Under the pieces are notes generated by a model that saw only the letters and a list, made by a program, of their open reading frames with translations, was not told where the DNA came from and ran no database searches. The position numbers and the translations under genes were made by a program. Of a stretch of DNA of 9,226 bases, positions 7,021-9,226 are shown in pieces. Numbering within the stretch: the first letter of the stretch is position 1; every line of letters starts with the position of its first letter. This DNA is from a bacterium (GTDB taxonomy: Bacteria; AUK180; JAQVHJ01): assembly GCA_028696285.1 (NCBI GenBank), contig JAQVHJ010000065.1:1-9226 (forward strand). The letters are read 5' to 3'.

Positions 7021-9226
7021 ATGTCACAGAGCGTTCCCTCTTTCATTTTAGAACAGTATAAAAAGAGAAAACTATCCGGGAGTTTCAACGGTTATTCAAT
7101 GTTCCTTGACATTACCGGTTTCACCTCAATTACGGAAAAATTAATGAGTTATGGAAAGGAAGGCGCAGAAATTCTCTCCGGAACGATTAACCGTATCTAT
7201 GATCCTGTAATAAAAGAAATATACCTGAGAAACGGTTATATTTCATCTTTTGCGGGTGATGCATTTACTGCAATTTTTAATACTTCTGAAGATATTATTA
7301 ATTCTGCTCATGCAATTATATCAATATTTCAAAAAGAAAAACATCAGAAAACAAAATTCGGAAAATTTTCTTTATCAGCAAGCATTGGAATTTCATACGG
7401 GAAAATTGATTGGGGAATTGTTGGTGGTGAAAATAAAAAAAATTATTATTATTCCGGAGACGCAATAAAACGATGTATGCAATCTGAGCATCTTGCATCT
7501 TCTTCTGAAATAATTTTAGATTCATACTTCCTGAAAAATTTAAAGACATCCGAATTGTCATTAAAAAAGATCGGTCCGAATAATTTTAAATTAATTCCGG
7601 GAGAATTTCCCCCTGCAAAAATAAAAAAGAAAATTCCAGTTCAAAGGAAATCTCACCCCGGGGACTTTTTACCTGACAGTATTCCGGTCTTTCCGTCCTT
7701 AGGGGAGTTTAGAAATGTAGTTTCGGTCTTTGTCGAATTCAGAGGAAAGAACGATTGGAAAAGTTTAAATCATTTCTTTACTCAGATTTTAACAAAGATT
7801 GACAAGTACGGGGGCTATTTAAACAACATTGAATTTTCCCCTGAGAAAAAATCCTTCTCTGTTTTTTGGGGGATTCCCCTGACTTATGAGAATATATTGA
7901 ATAGGGCATTAGACTTCTCCCTCTCTCTTAAGGATGAATTCAAGGCGGGGATAAAGACAGGGATTACATACGGAACAGTTTATTCAGGATTTATCGGAAG
8001 TAATATTAGGGCTGCATATTCATGCATCGGCGATCTCGTTAACTTAGCTGCACGTTTAGTATCAAAAAGCAGGTCAGGAACAATTGTTCTTAATAAAAGC
8101 ACGGCAATTCAGTCTCAACCTCAGTATAATCTACAAAAACTCGGTGCATTTAAATACAAAGGCAAGAGTTCCGCTGTTACAACTTATAAATTGCTAAATA
8201 AGAATAAAACCCGGGATAAACATGAAACAACTCAATTCTTCTTTGGAAGAGAGACAGAGCAAAAATCGATTGTTTCTTTCCTGAATCCGATTTTTAAAAG
8301 TGATTTTGCCGGAATTCTTTATGTCTACGGGCAGCCGGGAATAGGAAAATCAAAATTGATCGAACACTCGTTAGAAGAAGAAAAAGAGAAAAGGTCTTTT
8401 CAAGTATTTTTAATGCAGACGGATCAGATACTGAAATCATCATTGAATCCGGTGACTTATTTCTTGAATGATTTCTTCTCATTTACAAGCACTCACTCTC
8501 CAATTCTCAAGGAAAAAGCTTTTAAAAGAAAAATCGAATCTATATTCAAAATAAAAATCAAGAATAGAAGAGCGGAGACATTAAAACAATCAATTCGTTC
8601 AAAACTGGAATTAATAGGATTAACGTTAGGAATTGACTACAAAGACTCAGCATATAATAGCTTTGAACCAAAACTACGAAATGAACTAACACGCTATGCC
8701 ATTTGTGATTTAATTAAATACTTATCATTGATCAAACCGGCCGTAATAATTATCGAGGATTTTCATTGGATAGATGAAGATTCCGCTTTATTTTTTAAAG
8801 ATCTTTTACAAAATTTGAAAACCTATCCCATTGCACTAATCGCAACTTCACGCTTGAATGATGACGGAACAAAACCGAAATTAAAACTAAGCACCCTTCC
8901 AAAGATTTCTGAAATGACCCTGGAGAAGTTTTCATTTAAGGCAACAAAACAATTTATTGAAAACATCTTAAACAAACCAGTGCACCCTGAACTTGTTGGA
9001 TATCTAAATGAAAAAACAGGAGGAAATCCTTTTTATCTTGGGCAATTCTGTTTATACCTGATTGAAAATAATCTTTTAACAGAAAAAACCGGATTATTAT
9101 TACTCAAAATAAAAACGGATGAAATACCATTAAATATAAACAATATTATAATTTCAAGAATTGACCGGTTATCTGATGAGATTAAAAATATTCTTCAGGT
9201 TGCATCTGTTATCGGACTGGAATTTG
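7021..9226 (+). CDS. Soluble-adenylyl-cyclase-like tandem cyclase/ATPase, 3' end cut by window
   Basis: 735 codons are read before the window ends. Cyclase domain 1 (about 24-175) has the metal aspartates in 'FLDITGFTS' (D30) and 'FAGDAF' (D80) but lacks the Asn/Arg catalytic pair (K150 and Q154 by position). Domain 2 (about 232-370) has Glu (E239) at the first metal position and no GD motif, but keeps 'GFIGSNIRAAY' and 'IGDLVNLAARL' with N341 and R345. The two halves should therefore build one composite site, as in mammalian ADCY10. An ATPase module follows: 'FGRE' (408-411), Walker A GQPGIGKS (437-444), Walker B 'VIIIEDFHWID' (575-585) and 'TGGNPFYL' (666-673). ADCY10 and bacterial relatives continue into a long helical/TPR region, which would lie beyond the window. 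There is no signal peptide or membrane segment, so it is probably cytoplasmic. The expected product is a cyclic nucleotide; which one is uncertain because the base-recognition positions differ from ADCY10. Confidence 0.9.
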   Translation, partial: MSQSVPSFILEQYKKRKLSGSFNGYSMFLDITGFTSITEKLMSYGKEGAEILSGTINRIYDPVIKEIYLRNGYISSFAGDAFTAIFNTSEDIINSAHAIISIFQKEKHQKTKFGKFSLSASIGISYGKIDWGIVGGENKKNYYYSGDAIKRCMQSEHLASSSEIILDSYFLKNLKTSELSLKKIGPNNFKLIPGEFPPAKIKKKIPVQRKSHPGDFLPDSIPVFPSLGEFRNVVSVFVEFRGKNDWKSLNHFFTQILTKIDKYGGYLNNIEFSPEKKSFSVFWGIPLTYENILNRALDFSLSLKDEFKAGIKTGITYGTVYSGFIGSNIRAAYSCIGDLVNLAARLVSKSRSGTIVLNKSTAIQSQPQYNLQKLGAFKYKGKSSAVTTYKLLNKNKTRDKHETTQFFFGRETEQKSIVSFLNPIFKSDFAGILYVYGQPGIGKSKLIEHSLEEEKEKRSFQVFLMQTDQILKSSLNPVTYFLNDFFSFTSTHSPILKEKAFKRKIESIFKIKIKNRRAETLKQSIRSKLELIGLTLGIDYKDSAYNSFEPKLRNELTRYAICDLIKYLSLIKPAVIIIEDFHWIDEDSALFFKDLLQNLKTYPIALIATSRLNDDGTKPKLKLSTLPKISEMTLEKFSFKATKQFIENILNKPVHPELVGYLNEKTGGNPFYLGQFCLYLIENNLLTEKTGLLLLKIKTDEIPLNINNIIISRIDRLSDEIKNILQVASVIGLEF

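Noticed and set aside
7316..7561. Minus-strand frame of 81 residues
   Set aside because: It lies within cyclase domain 1, whose motifs are clearly coding on the plus strand; low-complexity composition and no ribosome site.
1..9226. CRISPR array, tRNA, rRNA, insertion sequence or phage genes
   Set aside because: I read both strands and found no regularly spaced repeats, cloverleaf, transposase or phage-like products.

Overview
The window is AT-rich bacterial chromosomal DNA with two divergent gene sets separated by a 283-nt intergenic region (5183-5465). Strong Shine-Dalgarno sequences and near-consensus sigma-70 promoters (TTGAC at -35; one perfect TATAAT at -10) argue against a typical Bacteroidota host, whose promoters and start regions look different. 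The proline--tRNA ligase is of the archaeal/eukaryote-like (short, zinc-containing) type, which also occurs in spirochaetes, the FCB group and several other bacterial phyla. Together with a Gld-type ABC system and a soluble-adenylyl-cyclase-like protein, this suggests a spirochaete or a non-Bacteroidota FCB lineage. The assignment is a weak inference.

Minus strand (5182 down to 1): proS, an ABC ATPase, a fused ABC-2 permease/GldG protein and a DUF4340 protein (cut by the window edge) run head to tail. The gap between proS and the ATPase is 8 nt, and the next two junctions are ATGA stop/start overlaps. The four genes almost certainly form one transcription unit led by proS. The last three are the usual parts of a GldA-GldF/GldG-type exporter of unknown substrate. 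Its link to gliding is known only in some Bacteroidota and should not be assumed here. A promoter for proS is visible at 5218-5246, and a perfect 8-3-8 dyad fills nearly all of its spacer.

Plus strand (5466 to the right edge): a promoter with TTGACT and TATAAT 17 nt apart (5418-5446) drives a membrane-anchored protein of 509 residues made of three divergent copies of one domain. I do not recognise the family. Twenty-five nt later starts a large multidomain protein, cut at the right edge after 735 residues. It has two class III nucleotide cyclase domains, a P-loop signalling ATPase of the 'FGRE / GxxGxGKS / EDxHWxD' type, and presumably a further C-terminal helical region. This is the layout of mammalian soluble adenylyl cyclase (ADCY10). 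The active site appears split: cyclase domain 1 has the metal aspartates and domain 2 has the Asn/Arg catalytic pair. The residues that fix the base and bind bicarbonate in ADCY10 are not conserved.

The most interesting points are this sAC-like cyclase with altered specificity positions, its unknown triple-repeat partner, and the operator-like dyad in the proS promoter.
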